Positions 43,051-52,870 are shown, counted from the stretch's first letter. The stretch is 64,000 bases of DNA from Lentilactobacillus senioris DSM 24302 = JCM 17472 (GCF_001436555.1 NZ_AYZR01000004.1:62001-126000), one strand, 5' to 3'. Made by a program: numbers and translations. The notes: a model not told the origin generated them from the sequence alone.

Positions 43051-45969
43051 ATGAAAAAATGGCTCCGAATTGTGTTTTTTTTAAGTTTTTTGGTCATTGC
43101 GGCACCGTTTCCGCTAGTAATTATTCAAGCTCAGGAACGTGGCCCAACTATCAAAAATGCGACTGTTGAAAAGATAAGTGACTCAAAATCAGATCAAGCA
43201 AAGTTATCAATAATCTTAGACCTTGATGCAGACGAAGAGGTCAATTTAGAGTTGGCTGATAATGAACAAGCTAATTTTGATGACGAGTCAGAAATAAAGA
43301 TTGATGAAAAACAAATTAAGGCTGACCTTGATAAGGATAACCAAGAACGACTAATGGTGGAAAATATAACTTCAAAAGCTCAAACCGTAACATTAGAAGT
43401 TCCTCTAGCAATCAATTATCAAACTACTGCCGACAAATTAAAGCTCCAACTATTATTGAATCATGATCAGGAAAAATACGACATTCCTGAATTTAACTTG
43501 AGTAACAATAATCAAGAATCAAAAATTGCAGATCCAAATTCTAGTTCTGTGTTTGAAGAACAGTCCTCAAACACTTCTACTTCAAAAGAAGTTACTAAAG
43601 AAGAACCTACCAACACCAACAAAAAGGTGGCAAGTAAGGCATCTCAAAAACAAGTAACTGCCAGACAAGTTAAGAAACAAGCGGAAAGTAGCTCTACCAA
43701 AGCAGAAGCTACAGAGGAAGCAGATGATGAAGATGGTGAGGAGCAGAAGACTATAAAGCCACAAGCAATCACACCTTCTGAAACAGTAAAAGTTCCTGAT
43801 GATAAACTGGATGTTTATCGAACTCAAGTTTCTGCTGATAGTTGGTCAAGCAAATTGAGTATTGATACAAAAAATATCCCAGGATCTGTTATTTACGGCG
43901 ACAAAACAAATTTAGACGGTGGCTATTGGAATGATGCATCTTATGAAAATGACTACTATAAGTCATATAAAACATATGTTAAAGATCCTAGTAATCCTAA
44001 CGATACCATGCAGTCTAAAGCCTATGCTGTAAAGCTTCCGACGAATCAAAGTAATGCATCATTCTACGTTAAATACGATAACGTTGGTGTTTACTACGAA
44101 GATAATGCTGAAGAAACGCTAGCTCAGCAAATGGGAGCTATCATAAAAATCTCCAATATTAAATATAGTAGTAAGCAACCTACCGGAACTTCAAATAAAT
44201 ATATCGATTTTTCTAATAACTTTTATTCCGGATTAGTTTACAACAATATTGAAAGTTTCGATATCGATATTACTTTTACTACTGCCGATGGCACAAAAGC
44301 ACTATCTGTAAGTCCTGGCACAGACAGTAATAAATCATTTATTACCTTTGGATCTCTTAATGGAAATTCCAATGGTAATGAATGGGCTGGTACTAACACT
44401 GTAGATGAAAATGGCAATTACATTGAAGGAATTCTTTCAGATGAATCTTTAGTTAAAAAAGGGCATGATAGCAATGGTAAATATAATGGCTGGTACGAAG
44501 GTATCGGTGAGGGAGTTTGGGAAAAAGGGCATGACTACTCAGGCGCAAATCAATGGGGTGACTTTTTAGGTTCTACTGACTATGAACAAGGAGCCGTATC
44601 CTTCCCTATTTCTGGTGTAACCCATAAATTCAAACTCCGTAGTGATTATGGTTTTACTTGGCAATCCATTTCTAGTGGCTCTATAAGGCCATTGAAACCA
44701 GAAAAACCAATTAAAACTGTTCACCGAACTGAAAACATTGGTATAGATAATAATAATTTGGATAAAGTAACAATTGATAGAAATGATGAAAACATGAATA
44801 GTTTTTACTACACCATTTATCAAAAAACTTACAATATTCCAGATAAATCAATCGCTAAGCCTAACAAAATCATTTTTACTGACACCTTGCCAGAAGGGAT
44901 GAGCGTTACAAGTTCAAATATCAGGCTCTACAATACCGATGGTAATCTCGTAACTGCTACCAAAGGGAATATCAATATTGTAGGTCAATCTATAACTTAC
45001 TCTCTTTCTAACAAAGAAATTGAAGCTTTAGAGTTTAATGGTGGCCACTTCGCCATTCAGATGAAAGTTACGTTCTCAGAAAAATTTATTGGTACATTTA
45101 CTAATAAGGCTAACGTTAAATTTGATTCTGGAGTTGATTATACTTGGGACAATGATACTAACGAGGTAGTTACTAAATTTGTTATTGATACAGACAATCT
45201 CACATTAGTTAAGAAAGGTGAAAATCCCTGGAATCCTGGTCAGTATAACCTTCTTCCAGGCGCCACCTTTAACCTTAAGGAAGAAGGCGCAACTGGAGAT
45301 GGTACTGAATATACTACTGGCGCAGACGGCACAATTAGTTTAATCGACTTGGACCGCTCTAAGAAGTACATTTTAACTGAAAATACTATGAATGGTTACG
45401 ATCCACTAGTTCCCGCTATAACTATTTCATACGATAAAGAAAATAAGAAGTGGACAATTTCTGATAATCCAAAGGCAACTATTTCAGATAAAACTATTAC
45501 GGTTAATAACACCATTACTCGCGGTAGTTACAACTTCCAAAAAATTGATAGCGCATCCAAAAACGGATTAAATGGAGCCAAGTTTGTAGTTAAACACGGT
45601 AACGACTATTTAACCTTTGATGCTAACGGTAAAATGACCGGTACAGTAGCAAGCCAAGATAAAGCTACAGTATTGGAAAGTAAATCTGTTGGTAATACGG
45701 ATGGACTCATTAGTATCAGTGGCTTACCGTATAACACTTATGAATTAATCGAGGTTGAAGCTCCAAACGGTTATTCATTAGATTCAAATCCAACTATATT
45801 CATAGTTAACAAAGATTCAGGAGGTGATGCTCAGATCAAGAAAATCGAAAACACTCATTACAGCTTACCTGTTACGGGGGGATCCGGAATTATCTGGATT
45901 GTCATTATTGGATTAATCTCTATCTCACTGTCTCTCGCCATTCGGCGCACTCACTCAAGAGGAGGATAA
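43051..45969 (+). CDS. LPxTG pilus adhesin/tip protein with Cna_B (SpaA-type) domains
   Basis: This 972-residue surface protein is covalently linked by sortase. The Met at 43051 is chosen because GGAGGTACTCCTC precedes it and a signal peptide follows (about 1-27, KKWLRIVFFLSFLVIAA). A highly acidic, Ser/Thr/Lys-rich linker covers about 130-235. A unique region follows (about 240-590), then a D2-like isopeptide fold (about 597-710, FTDTLPEGMSVTSSNI). Two Cna_B-type domains sit at about 714-820 and 824-930. The sorting signal LPVTG (about 938) is followed by a hydrophobic stretch and the basic tail RRTHSRGG. It is the first gene of the pilus operon and the largest subunit, so it is probably the tip adhesin. 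The ligand is unknown. Confidence 0.9.
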   Translation: MKKWLRIVFFLSFLVIAAPFPLVIIQAQERGPTIKNATVEKISDSKSDQAKLSIILDLDADEEVNLELADNEQANFDDESEIKIDEKQIKADLDKDNQERLMVENITSKAQTVTLEVPLAINYQTTADKLKLQLLLNHDQEKYDIPEFNLSNNNQESKIADPNSSSVFEEQSSNTSTSKEVTKEEPTNTNKKVASKASQKQVTARQVKKQAESSSTKAEATEEADDEDGEEQKTIKPQAITPSETVKVPDDKLDVYRTQVSADSWSSKLSIDTKNIPGSVIYGDKTNLDGGYWNDASYENDYYKSYKTYVKDPSNPNDTMQSKAYAVKLPTNQSNASFYVKYDNVGVYYEDNAEETLAQQMGAIIKISNIKYSSKQPTGTSNKYIDFSNNFYSGLVYNNIESFDIDITFTTADGTKALSVSPGTDSNKSFITFGSLNGNSNGNEWAGTNTVDENGNYIEGILSDESLVKKGHDSNGKYNGWYEGIGEGVWEKGHDYSGANQWGDFLGSTDYEQGAVSFPISGVTHKFKLRSDYGFTWQSISSGSIRPLKPEKPIKTVHRTENIGIDNNNLDKVTIDRNDENMNSFYYTIYQKTYNIPDKSIAKPNKIIFTDTLPEGMSVTSSNIRLYNTDGNLVTATKGNINIVGQSITYSLSNKEIEALEFNGGHFAIQMKVTFSEKFIGTFTNKANVKFDSGVDYTWDNDTNEVVTKFVIDTDNLTLVKKGENPWNPGQYNLLPGATFNLKEEGATGDGTEYTTGADGTISLIDLDRSKKYILTENTMNGYDPLVPAITISYDKENKKWTISDNPKATISDKTITVNNTITRGSYNFQKIDSASKNGLNGAKFVVKHGNDYLTFDANGKMTGTVASQDKATVLESKSVGNTDGLISISGLPYNTYELIEVEAPNGYSLDSNPTIFIVNKDSGGDAQIKKIENTHYSLPVTGGSGIIWIVIIGLISISLSLAIRRTHSRGG

Positions 45970-45973
45970 GACC

Positions 45974-47476
45974 ATGAAATTCAAAAAAATACTACGGACG
46001 TTAGCAGTCACCGCCCTGATGTTTGTCGGTGGATCTGCAATTAACGCAAGCGCAGAGGTTAAAAGTACTCCAGCACCAGATGAAAACGTAAATATCCAGT
46101 TGCACAAGATGTTTAACACCGACTCAAGTAAAACTATTACCAATACTGGTAGCGAGTTAACTGGTGAAGCTTTAAACGGGATGACACCATACGATGCTAC
46201 TAAAAACGGTAATGTTGAATTTACAATCTTCAAAGTTGGTAAAGGTTTATTAGATCCAGATAACATGACAGAAGCGGAATATGCTACAGCTCGTGATGCT
46301 TTAATTTCTCAAATCAAAAAAGGAGCAACCACCCCTTCAGAGATTATAGACAATCAAAATGATTTCATTGAGACTAATACTGCAAATAACAACTTAACTA
46401 ACTCAAAAGCTCTAACATTACAAGATAGTTCAGGGATTCTTGAATTTAATAACATCACCAACAATGGAACTTACTTGATTTTAGAAACTAAGGCAGCTAA
46501 CTTAACAGATATCACTTCAATCTCTGCCCCATTAATTTTTAACTTACCAATCACTGGTGTGAGCGGTACTGCTCACCTATATGCTAAGAACCTGTTCCCT
46601 AAAGACACCACAACTCAATTAACTAAAAAAGGAATTGACCCATTAGCTCCAACCAACATTACAAACTTATTAGAGCTTGAAAATGTTGAGTTTACTATTA
46701 CAAATAGCAGTGGTTACAATAAAAAAGTAACTACAGATGCCAATGGTAATATCACTTTTGGTAACTTGGCTCCAGGCGAATACACCATAACAGAAACTTC
46801 CATTTCATCTATTCCTTGGTACCAACAAATGAAAGCTGAAAATCCAATTTCTATGAATTTTACTGTAGCTGAAGATGGTACCATTACTACTAGTCAAAAA
46901 AATAACGATTACTTCATTATTACTAAAGATAAAAGTGGAAACGTTACTGGTATCGAGGTTAAAAACTACCTAATTACAGGTGGCGCTGACTTTATCAAAG
47001 TGGATGCAGATGAAAATACTAAATTACTAGAAGGTGCTAAATTTATCGTTAAGAAAGAAAGTTTTGACGAAAGTGGAAACCCAACCACAGAATACGCTAA
47101 ATTTAATAACTCTTACGAATTTACTGGCTGGGGAACTATAGATGAAGCCAAAGCATCTACACAATTAGTATCAAAAGATGATGGAACATTCGGCTTTACT
47201 GGTATTCCTTACGTTTATGACAAACGCAACGATGCTGAAGGAAAAGTAACTAAGTATTCCTTAGTTGAAACCCAAGCACCATCAGGCTATGCAAAATTAG
47301 CTGCTAACGACTCACAACTTAACTTTGAAATGGGTTCCAAAGACCAACTCATTAAAAACAAACGCTACTCACTTCCTATCACCGGTGGCATGGGTATCTG
47401 GCTCTTCGTTATCGCTGGTTTAGCATTAATGGGTGGTTCAGGTTACCTTTACTACAAGAAGCAACGCAACGTATAA
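45974..47476 (+). CDS. Major (backbone) pilin, SpaA type, LPITG anchored
   Basis: This 500-residue pilin is the likely shaft subunit polymerised by the class C sortase. A signal peptide (about 1-27) ends near NASA. The pilin-motif region is HLYAKNLFPKDTTT (about 200-213); its Lys would join the Thr of the next subunit's sorting signal. Two Cna_B domains follow (about 215-320 and 335-455). The second contains an E-box-like LVETQAPSGYAKL (about 428-440) with the Glu needed for the internal isopeptide bond. LPITG (about 466-470), a membrane segment and KKQRNV end the chain. It starts 4 bases after the adhesin gene stop; GAGGAGGATAAGACC supplies the ribosome binding site. Confidence 0.92.
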   Translation: MKFKKILRTLAVTALMFVGGSAINASAEVKSTPAPDENVNIQLHKMFNTDSSKTITNTGSELTGEALNGMTPYDATKNGNVEFTIFKVGKGLLDPDNMTEAEYATARDALISQIKKGATTPSEIIDNQNDFIETNTANNNLTNSKALTLQDSSGILEFNNITNNGTYLILETKAANLTDITSISAPLIFNLPITGVSGTAHLYAKNLFPKDTTTQLTKKGIDPLAPTNITNLLELENVEFTITNSSGYNKKVTTDANGNITFGNLAPGEYTITETSISSIPWYQQMKAENPISMNFTVAEDGTITTSQKNNDYFIITKDKSGNVTGIEVKNYLITGGADFIKVDADENTKLLEGAKFIVKKESFDESGNPTTEYAKFNNSYEFTGWGTIDEAKASTQLVSKDDGTFGFTGIPYVYDKRNDAEGKVTKYSLVETQAPSGYAKLAANDSQLNFEMGSKDQLIKNKRYSLPITGGMGIWLFVIAGLALMGGSGYLYYKKQRNV

Positions 47477-47537
47477 TTCAATAGATTAATAACGAGGCTT
47501 CGGCTTCGTTCTACATATCCGAGAGGAGGAACTAACC

Positions 47538-48332
47538 ATGCGCAAATGGCTCGCAATCCTATTATTCATTCTTGGCCTGGGGCTACTTAGTTTCCCCATG
47601 GTTAGCAACTACTATACCTCTCTTCGCCAACAAGGCACCCTTAATGAATATAAAACTAGTCTACAATACGCAAGTAAAAAGAAACTTAAAGAAGCACAAC
47701 AAAGCCTTCTCAAGCAGCAAACTTACCAACAGCAGACCGTTAACGATCCTTTCGGCGATCATTCTAGCACCGCTTACGGGACAGATCCCCTCGCCTTTAT
47801 TTCCATTCCAGCAATTGACGTGGAACTACCGGTTTTCCCAGGGACTAGTGATAAGACCCTAAATCGTTACGCTGGCTTAGTTCAAGGCACCGACGTTCCC
47901 ATAGGTAAGAAAAACCAACACAGTTTAATTACCGCTCACCGGGGATTGCCAGGAGCCCAGTTATTTACTGACTTACCCCGTCTAGAAGTCGGCGATAAGT
48001 TTTACCTCAAAAACGCTTATGGGTTGATGACTTATGAAGTTGATAATATCAAGACCATCAAGCCAACCACTGCTAACCCGGTTCAGCGAGATCCTCAGAC
48101 TAACCAAGTGACTCTGATGACCTGTACCCCTTACATGATCAACACCCATCGGCTCTTAGTTACTGGGCACCGCATTCCTAACGAATCCAAGTCGATTCCT
48201 AAGGCCCATTTTGTTTGGGACTGGTACAAGATTTTGATGGTGGCATTAGGGGTTGCAGTAGTCGCTTACCTCATCTACCGATTAATCCGTTACTTCCGGA
48301 ACCGTAAAGGAGGTGATTCAGATGAAATCTAG
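47538..48332 (+). CDS. srtC: Class C (pilin-polymerising) sortase
   Basis: This 264-residue membrane transpeptidase joins pilin subunits. It has an N-terminal membrane segment (about 4-24), a lid with the DPF motif (VNDPFG, about 71-76) typical of class C enzymes, and the catalytic His in LITAHRGLPGA (about 135). The catalytic Cys is in TLMTCTPYM (about 196) and the Arg is in LVTGHRIP. A second C-terminal membrane segment plus basic tail (about 231-258) is also class C-specific. The ATG follows GAGAGGAGGAACTAACC. It is placed directly after the pilin genes in the standard order. Confidence 0.95.
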   Translation: MRKWLAILLFILGLGLLSFPMVSNYYTSLRQQGTLNEYKTSLQYASKKKLKEAQQSLLKQQTYQQQTVNDPFGDHSSTAYGTDPLAFISIPAIDVELPVFPGTSDKTLNRYAGLVQGTDVPIGKKNQHSLITAHRGLPGAQLFTDLPRLEVGDKFYLKNAYGLMTYEVDNIKTIKPTTANPVQRDPQTNQVTLMTCTPYMINTHRLLVTGHRIPNESKSIPKAHFVWDWYKILMVALGVAVVAYLIYRLIRYFRNRKGGDSDEI

Positions 48333-49056
48333 ACATTCCAAACATCCAGCTTCTTGGCTGTTAATCCTTACCTTTCTGATTGGGATCATTATTTTAACCG
48401 TGGCTCTCACTGAATCACCAGCCATCAAGCACCTGGGTAAAAAAGAATACGATGACATAACAGCTGATAAAATCGCTAAAGCAGCTAAAGTGGAACGCCA
48501 AAATCGTAGTCAAAGCGATGATTTTAACTACGCTAAAACTGGGCAACTAAATCCTGTCGCCGTCGCTAATTATCAAGCTCAAGATGTCATTAAAAGCTTC
48601 AGTTCTAATAAAGATACTAGTGGCTATAAAGGTGGAAGCTCTAATTATTATCCAGCCGGCCGCCTCATGATTCCCGCCGTGGGCTTGTATTTACCAATTG
48701 GCATCGGGGTTAGTAACGCCGTTTTAGTACGCGGGGCCGGAACTTTAAAACCCGACCAAAAAATGGGAGAAGGCAACTACGCCCTAGCTGGTCATTATAT
48801 GACCAACACCCGCATTTTATTTTCCCCGATCAAACGCGTCCAAAAGGGCAACCGCATTATCATTACTGACATGAAAAAGGTCTACACCTACCAAGCCATT
48901 AGCAATCAAATTGTCGATAAAGACGACGTGGAAGTCTTAGATGATCAACCAGGACGTAAGTTAATCACCCTTATCACTTGCGCCTCTTGGCGTTGGAACG
49001 AACCAGACCGGATTGTAGTCCAAGGAAAATTGCAATCGGTTCAGTCATACAAATAA
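48322..49056 (+). CDS. srtA: Class A-type sortase
   Basis: This 244-residue sortase differs from its neighbour and resembles housekeeping class A enzymes. It has one N-terminal membrane segment (about 10-30), the catalytic His in YALAGHYMTN (about 157), Cys in LITLITCASWR (about 220) and Arg in DRIVVQGK (about 231), with no class C lid and no C-terminal anchor. The Met at 48322 is used because AGGAGGTGATTCAG stands before it. The gene overlaps the end of srtC by 11 bases in another frame. A class A sortase inside a pilus operon would attach the finished pilus to peptidoglycan. It might also serve all LPxTG proteins of the cell. Confidence 0.9.
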   Translation: MKSRHSKHPASWLLILTFLIGIIILTVALTESPAIKHLGKKEYDDITADKIAKAAKVERQNRSQSDDFNYAKTGQLNPVAVANYQAQDVIKSFSSNKDTSGYKGGSSNYYPAGRLMIPAVGLYLPIGIGVSNAVLVRGAGTLKPDQKMGEGNYALAGHYMTNTRILFSPIKRVQKGNRIIITDMKKVYTYQAISNQIVDKDDVEVLDDQPGRKLITLITCASWRWNEPDRIVVQGKLQSVQSYK

Positions 49057-49102
49057 AAACACCAGCGATGATCTTTTTAGCTAGATCATTACTGGTGTTT
49101 TT
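49055..49102. terminator. Terminator of the pilus operon
   Basis: Arms of about 20 bases (49055-49074 with 49083-49102) pair with a few mismatches around an 8-base loop (AAAAACACCAG against CTGGTGTTTTT). T-rich sequence follows on the plus strand and an A run stands on the other side, so it serves the convergent GTPase gene too. Confidence 0.85.
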
Positions 49103-51037
49103 TTATTGTAAATATCCCACATGCGCCATCGCTGGTACCTTGTCCCATTTTACTGGATAACCAGCACCGTGGGCGCAAAAGACGGAATCCGGGGTGTTAG
49201 CGACATCTGCCACTGGGTCGTAATCAGTGTTTGCTACCACTTCGGCTGCGTTATGACATGGCTGGTAACCGGCAAATACGCACTCTAACTGTCCTTGCCC
49301 ATGAGTATAAGCATTAACATCCTGAGAGTACTCTTGCATCTCAGAAACCGGCGCAGTTCCAACAATCGTAACCATTTCCGCATTACCAGCATTAGTGGGC
49401 GCTTCGAAGGTCCCGTTCATTTTTTGAATATCGTTTAAGGCGCGCCCCACTTGGTCACTACCGATCTCCAATCTAAATTGATACCAGGGTTCTAGTAACT
49501 GGCACACATTTCGTTGTTTCAATAGCATCAATCCTTGGCGAACTGCTCGCCAGGTAGCTTCACGAAAATCCCCGCCCACGGTATGGACGTTGCTGGCTCT
49601 TCCGTTAATCAAGGTGATCTTAACATCGGTCAATGGGGAACCAGTTAGTACGCCCAGTTGTTCCTTAGCAGCTAAATTAGCCATCACTTGATGTTGCCAA
49701 TTTTTGCCGAGCACGTCTACCGGGCAATCCGCCACGAATTCTAGGCCACTGCCAGCCGGAGCCGGTTCCATCAATAAGTGGACTTCCGCATAATGTCTAA
49801 GGGGTTCAAAGTGCCCGACTCCTTCTACGGTTTCGGTAATGGTTTCGCGATATAAAATGCTGCCTTCACCAAATTGCACCTGTAACCCAAACCGGGCTAG
49901 CAAAAGCTGTTGTAGTACTTCTAGTTGCACGGCCCCCATCAATTGCACCCGAATTTCTTGCAAATGGCTGTCCCACTGGACGTGCAATTGGGGATCTTCA
50001 TCTTCGAGTTCCCGTAATGCTGCCAAAGTGGTTTGTAGATCTACGGTTTCGGGTTGGACCGCATAGTTTAAAACCGGTTGGAGCATTGGGCTCAAGGAGT
50101 CAACTTGATTGCCTAAGCCTTGGCCGGGATACGTTCCAGTTAAGCCAGTCACAGCGCAAACTTGTCCCGCGTTAATTCGCGTTTGGTTCGCAAACTTAAT
50201 TCCGTTATATGTTCTTAACTGGTTAATCTTTTGCTTGTCCATTACCATCATTTTCGGTTGTAAGTCGCCACCAGTCACCCTTAACCAGGTTAAGCGCTCA
50301 CCGTGATCGTCACGAGAAATTTTGAACACCCGCGCGCCAAATTCGCGTTCGGTTCGCGTTTCAAGTGTCCATTTCGCCATTCCAGCCAGTAACTCAGTAA
50401 CGCCTGCCAACTTCAAGGCTGCGCCAAAATAAACTGGAAAAACTTGGCGGTTTTGAATCAACCGTTGAACGGTTTGCTCGCTCAACTCCCCTACTTCCAT
50501 GAACTCATCCAACGCTTTTTCGGACTGCATCGCAATTTCTTCTTGAGTTGCCTCAGTTAATTCAGCGGTGTCAAAGGCTACGCAACCATCCGCTAAATTA
50601 GTTTGTAAATCTTGTAAAACAGCATTGCGGTCAACTCCGGGCACATCCATTTTATTAACAAAAATGAAGGTTGGAATTTCGTAACGTTCCAGCAGATGCC
50701 ACAGGGTTCTAGTGTAACCTCTCACCCCATCGGTAGCTGAAACCACCAAGATTGCATAATCTAAAACACTTAAGACCTGCTCCGTTTGGCTAGCAAAATC
50801 CATGTGTCCCGGAGTATCTAGCAGTGTTAACGCTAAATCTTCGTATTGCAAGTTGGCTTGATGAGAAAAAATCGTAATACCGCGTTTTTGTTCCAAACTA
50901 TCAGAATCCAAAAAGGCGTCACCGTTATCCACTCGCCCTAGTTGTCTGACAGTTCCAGTTTGGTACAGCAGTGCCTCTGATAACGTGGTTTTGCCTGCGT
51001 CCACGTGGGCCACAATCCCAGTTACAATTTGTTTCAT
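49103..51037 (-). CDS. Tet(M)/EF-G-like translational GTPase
   Basis: This 644-residue protein has the full domain set of ribosomal protection proteins. The GTPase domain carries P-loop AHVDAGKTT (10-18), RGITIF in the switch I region, DTPGHMDF and NKMD. EF-G-like domains II to V follow. At this length and with this start (KQIVTGIVAHVDAGKTTLSE) it belongs to the Tet(M)/Otr(A)-like family found on many Lactobacillaceae chromosomes. True Tet proteins displace tetracycline from the ribosome. Chromosomal homologues like this are of unclear function and often do not give clinical resistance. Nothing mobile is nearby. The ATG follows GAGGAGATTTTTTC. Confidence 0.85.
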   Translation of the reverse strand: MKQIVTGIVAHVDAGKTTLSEALLYQTGTVRQLGRVDNGDAFLDSDSLEQKRGITIFSHQANLQYEDLALTLLDTPGHMDFASQTEQVLSVLDYAILVVSATDGVRGYTRTLWHLLERYEIPTFIFVNKMDVPGVDRNAVLQDLQTNLADGCVAFDTAELTEATQEEIAMQSEKALDEFMEVGELSEQTVQRLIQNRQVFPVYFGAALKLAGVTELLAGMAKWTLETRTEREFGARVFKISRDDHGERLTWLRVTGGDLQPKMMVMDKQKINQLRTYNGIKFANQTRINAGQVCAVTGLTGTYPGQGLGNQVDSLSPMLQPVLNYAVQPETVDLQTTLAALRELEDEDPQLHVQWDSHLQEIRVQLMGAVQLEVLQQLLLARFGLQVQFGEGSILYRETITETVEGVGHFEPLRHYAEVHLLMEPAPAGSGLEFVADCPVDVLGKNWQHQVMANLAAKEQLGVLTGSPLTDVKITLINGRASNVHTVGGDFREATWRAVRQGLMLLKQRNVCQLLEPWYQFRLEIGSDQVGRALNDIQKMNGTFEAPTNAGNAEMVTIVGTAPVSEMQEYSQDVNAYTHGQGQLECVFAGYQPCHNAAEVVANTDYDPVADVANTPDSVFCAHGAGYPVKWDKVPAMAHVGYLQ

Positions 51038-51090
51038 GAAAAAATCTCCTCATGCTTCGATATTCGCTGTCTTTAATTATAACCTGGTTG

Positions 51091-51906
51091 TCAATTCAGA
51101 CCGCAAAGGGCTTTGGTGGCCGCCAAATCATTCATGGTGAATAGATGGATCCCAGCAACTTGATGAGTTTGTAAATCTTCAATTTGCCGTTGCGTAAACT
51201 CCAATCCCACTTGGCGAAAGGCTACTGGATCGTCACCATATCTGGAAACCAACTGTTCTAACGTTGGCGTTAACGTTAGTCCCATTTTAGTAGTCAAAAT
51301 CTCGACCAAATGCAAACTCAAAATCGGCATAACTCCGGCCACAATTGGGACGTTAATGCCAGCAGTTTGCGCCCGATCAGTGAAATCATAGAAGACCTGA
51401 TTATCAAAGAAAACTTGCGAAATTAATCGCTCAGCGCCAACTGCTACCTTCAACTGCAAATACTGCAAATCTGCTGCCAATGAATCAGCTTCCGCATGAC
51501 CAGCCGGATAACAAGCCGCACTAATTTGAAAATCACCTTGAGTTTTAAGATAGGTAATTAAGTCGCTAGCATGTAAGAAGTCCCCCACTTGTCGATCAGC
51601 TTGGTAATCTCCCCGCAACGCCATTATCTGATGGACGTTAATGGTTCTCAATCGTTCTAAAAAGGCGGTAACACTGGCTTTAGTTTCATAGAGGCCAGTC
51701 AAATGGGCAATCGCCGGCAGCCCCATTTGGTTTTGCACCCTAGTTAAGGTCACTAAACTAGCCTCTTTAGCAGTTGTGGTCTGCCCGGCACCCAAAGTAA
51801 CTGCCACCGAAGTGGGCTGTAAATCTGCTAATCCAGCCAACATTTCTTCATAATCCGGCACTTTATCTGGACTACTAGGAGGAACAATTTCTATAGAAAA
51901 TGACAT
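51091..51906 (-). CDS. Methylenetetrahydrofolate reductase-family protein
   Basis: This 271-residue TIM-barrel protein opens with FSIEIVPPSS, the MTHFR N-terminal strand with the catalytic Glu, and contains IMALRGDYQADRQ, the family LRGD motif, and DNQVFYDF. The Met at 51906 follows AAAGGAGGCCTCTTC; a longer reading from 51975 has no family match in its first 23 residues. It is at the short end for MetF (usually 280-300). No metE, metH or other one-carbon gene is adjacent. MetF uses NADH/FADH2 to make 5-methyl-tetrahydrofolate for methionine synthesis; that role is probable but not certain here. Confidence 0.82.
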   Translation of the reverse strand: MSFSIEIVPPSSPDKVPDYEEMLAGLADLQPTSVAVTLGAGQTTTAKEASLVTLTRVQNQMGLPAIAHLTGLYETKASVTAFLERLRTINVHQIMALRGDYQADRQVGDFLHASDLITYLKTQGDFQISAACYPAGHAEADSLAADLQYLQLKVAVGAERLISQVFFDNQVFYDFTDRAQTAGINVPIVAGVMPILSLHLVEILTTKMGLTLTPTLEQLVSRYGDDPVAFRQVGLEFTQRQIEDLQTHQVAGIHLFTMNDLAATKALCGLN

Positions 51907-52052
51907 GAAGAGGCCTCCTTTACAAAAATTAATTGCTTTTATTATAGCAAACCGTCGCCAGTCTAAAATTTCCACGGCGTTTTATTTGTTTCTAAATAAC
52001 CGCTATGGTACTGTTGGATTAATAAATCACATCCAGTAAGGGAGATAATATT

Positions 52053-52376
52053 ATGGCACAAATTTTAGTAGTTACCACTGAAAATATTCCTGGTAAAAAT
52101 TATGAAGTAATTGGCGAAGTTTTCGGCTTGACCACCCAATCTAAAAACGTTGTTAAAAACATTGGTGCCGGCCTAAAGAGCGTAATTGGTGGGGAAATTA
52201 AAGCCTTCACTGAATTGATGTCTGAAACTCGAGACACCGCCGTTGACAGATTACGACAAAATGCGGCCGCAATGGGCGCTGACGCCGTAGTTATGATGCG
52301 TTACGATACCGATTCAATTGATGCGGGGATGGAAACCGTGACTGCGTACGGTACTGCAGTTAAGTTTGTAGACTAA
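52053..52376 (+). CDS. YbjQ/UPF0145 family protein
   Basis: This 107-residue protein starts [27 protein letters not shown] and ends in a [11 protein letters not shown] strand, the pattern of the UPF0145 (YbjQ) family. The family forms pentamers or decamers and has no known biochemical role. The central [19 protein letters not shown] is its best-kept segment. It is a single gene with GGGAGATAATATT before the ATG and a hairpin after it. Confidence 0.92.
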   Translation: MAQILVVTTENIPGKNYEVIGEVFGLTTQSKNVVKNIGAGLKSVIGGEIKAFTELMSETRDTAVDRLRQNAAAMGADAVVMMRYDTDSIDAGMETVTAYGTAVKFVD

Positions 52377-52399
52377 CTTTTAATATTAATAAGCCTAAT

Positions 52400-52440
52400 A
52401 AAAAGGAACAACTTGACCATTTGGTCGCTGTTCCTTTTTT
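52400..52440. terminator. Bidirectional intrinsic terminator
   Basis: Arms AAAAAGGAACA (52400-52410) and TGTTCCTTTTTT (52429-52440) with an inner GACCA/TGGTC stem lie between the convergent ybjQ-type and GNAT genes. Confidence 0.85.
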
Positions 52441-52870
52441 AATTAATTTTTTGCATGTCCAAGTGTGGAATATCGTCCTCTAAATACACTGCTGACGTGG
52501 CTTGAAAGCCAAACGATTCATAAAATTTTTGTAAGTAAGCCTGGGCCTGAATCTTGATTGGGCGTCCAGTAAAATTATCGGCGATCATTTCTAAGGCCGC
52601 ACTAACAATCTGACGACCTAATCCTTGACCCCGAAATGGTTCAGCAACTAACACGCGGCCAAAGGTAACGTAATCACCCTTATCGATGACTCGCGCATAG
52701 GCTTGAATGTGTTCGTGTTCGTGCAAAATAATGTGCCAATCGTTAAAATCAGCATCGTCAACTTCTTGGTAGGGACAGTTTTGTTCCACTACAAAAACCG
52801 CCACCCGCTGTTTCATAATTTCAATAAGTTCCGTGCTACTTAATTCTGCTGTTTTTTTAATGGTTAACAT
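52439..52870 (-). CDS. ElaA-type GNAT N-acetyltransferase
   Basis: This is a 143-residue acetyltransferase. The opening part with LMKQR-like IEIMKQRVAVFVVEQNCPYQEVDD matches the ElaA group (R-x-x-V-F-V-x-E-Q-x-C-x-Y-x-E-x-D). The acetyl-CoA binding loop is RGQGLGRQIV (about 90-99). The C-terminal FYESFGFQATSAVYLEDDIPH is also ElaA-typical. The acceptor is unknown. The ATG follows AAGGGGTGATCAA. Confidence 0.9.
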   Translation of the reverse strand: MLTIKKTAELSSTELIEIMKQRVAVFVVEQNCPYQEVDDADFNDWHIILHEHEHIQAYARVIDKGDYVTFGRVLVAEPFRGQGLGRQIVSAALEMIADNFTGRPIKIQAQAYLQKFYESFGFQATSAVYLEDDIPHLDMQKIN

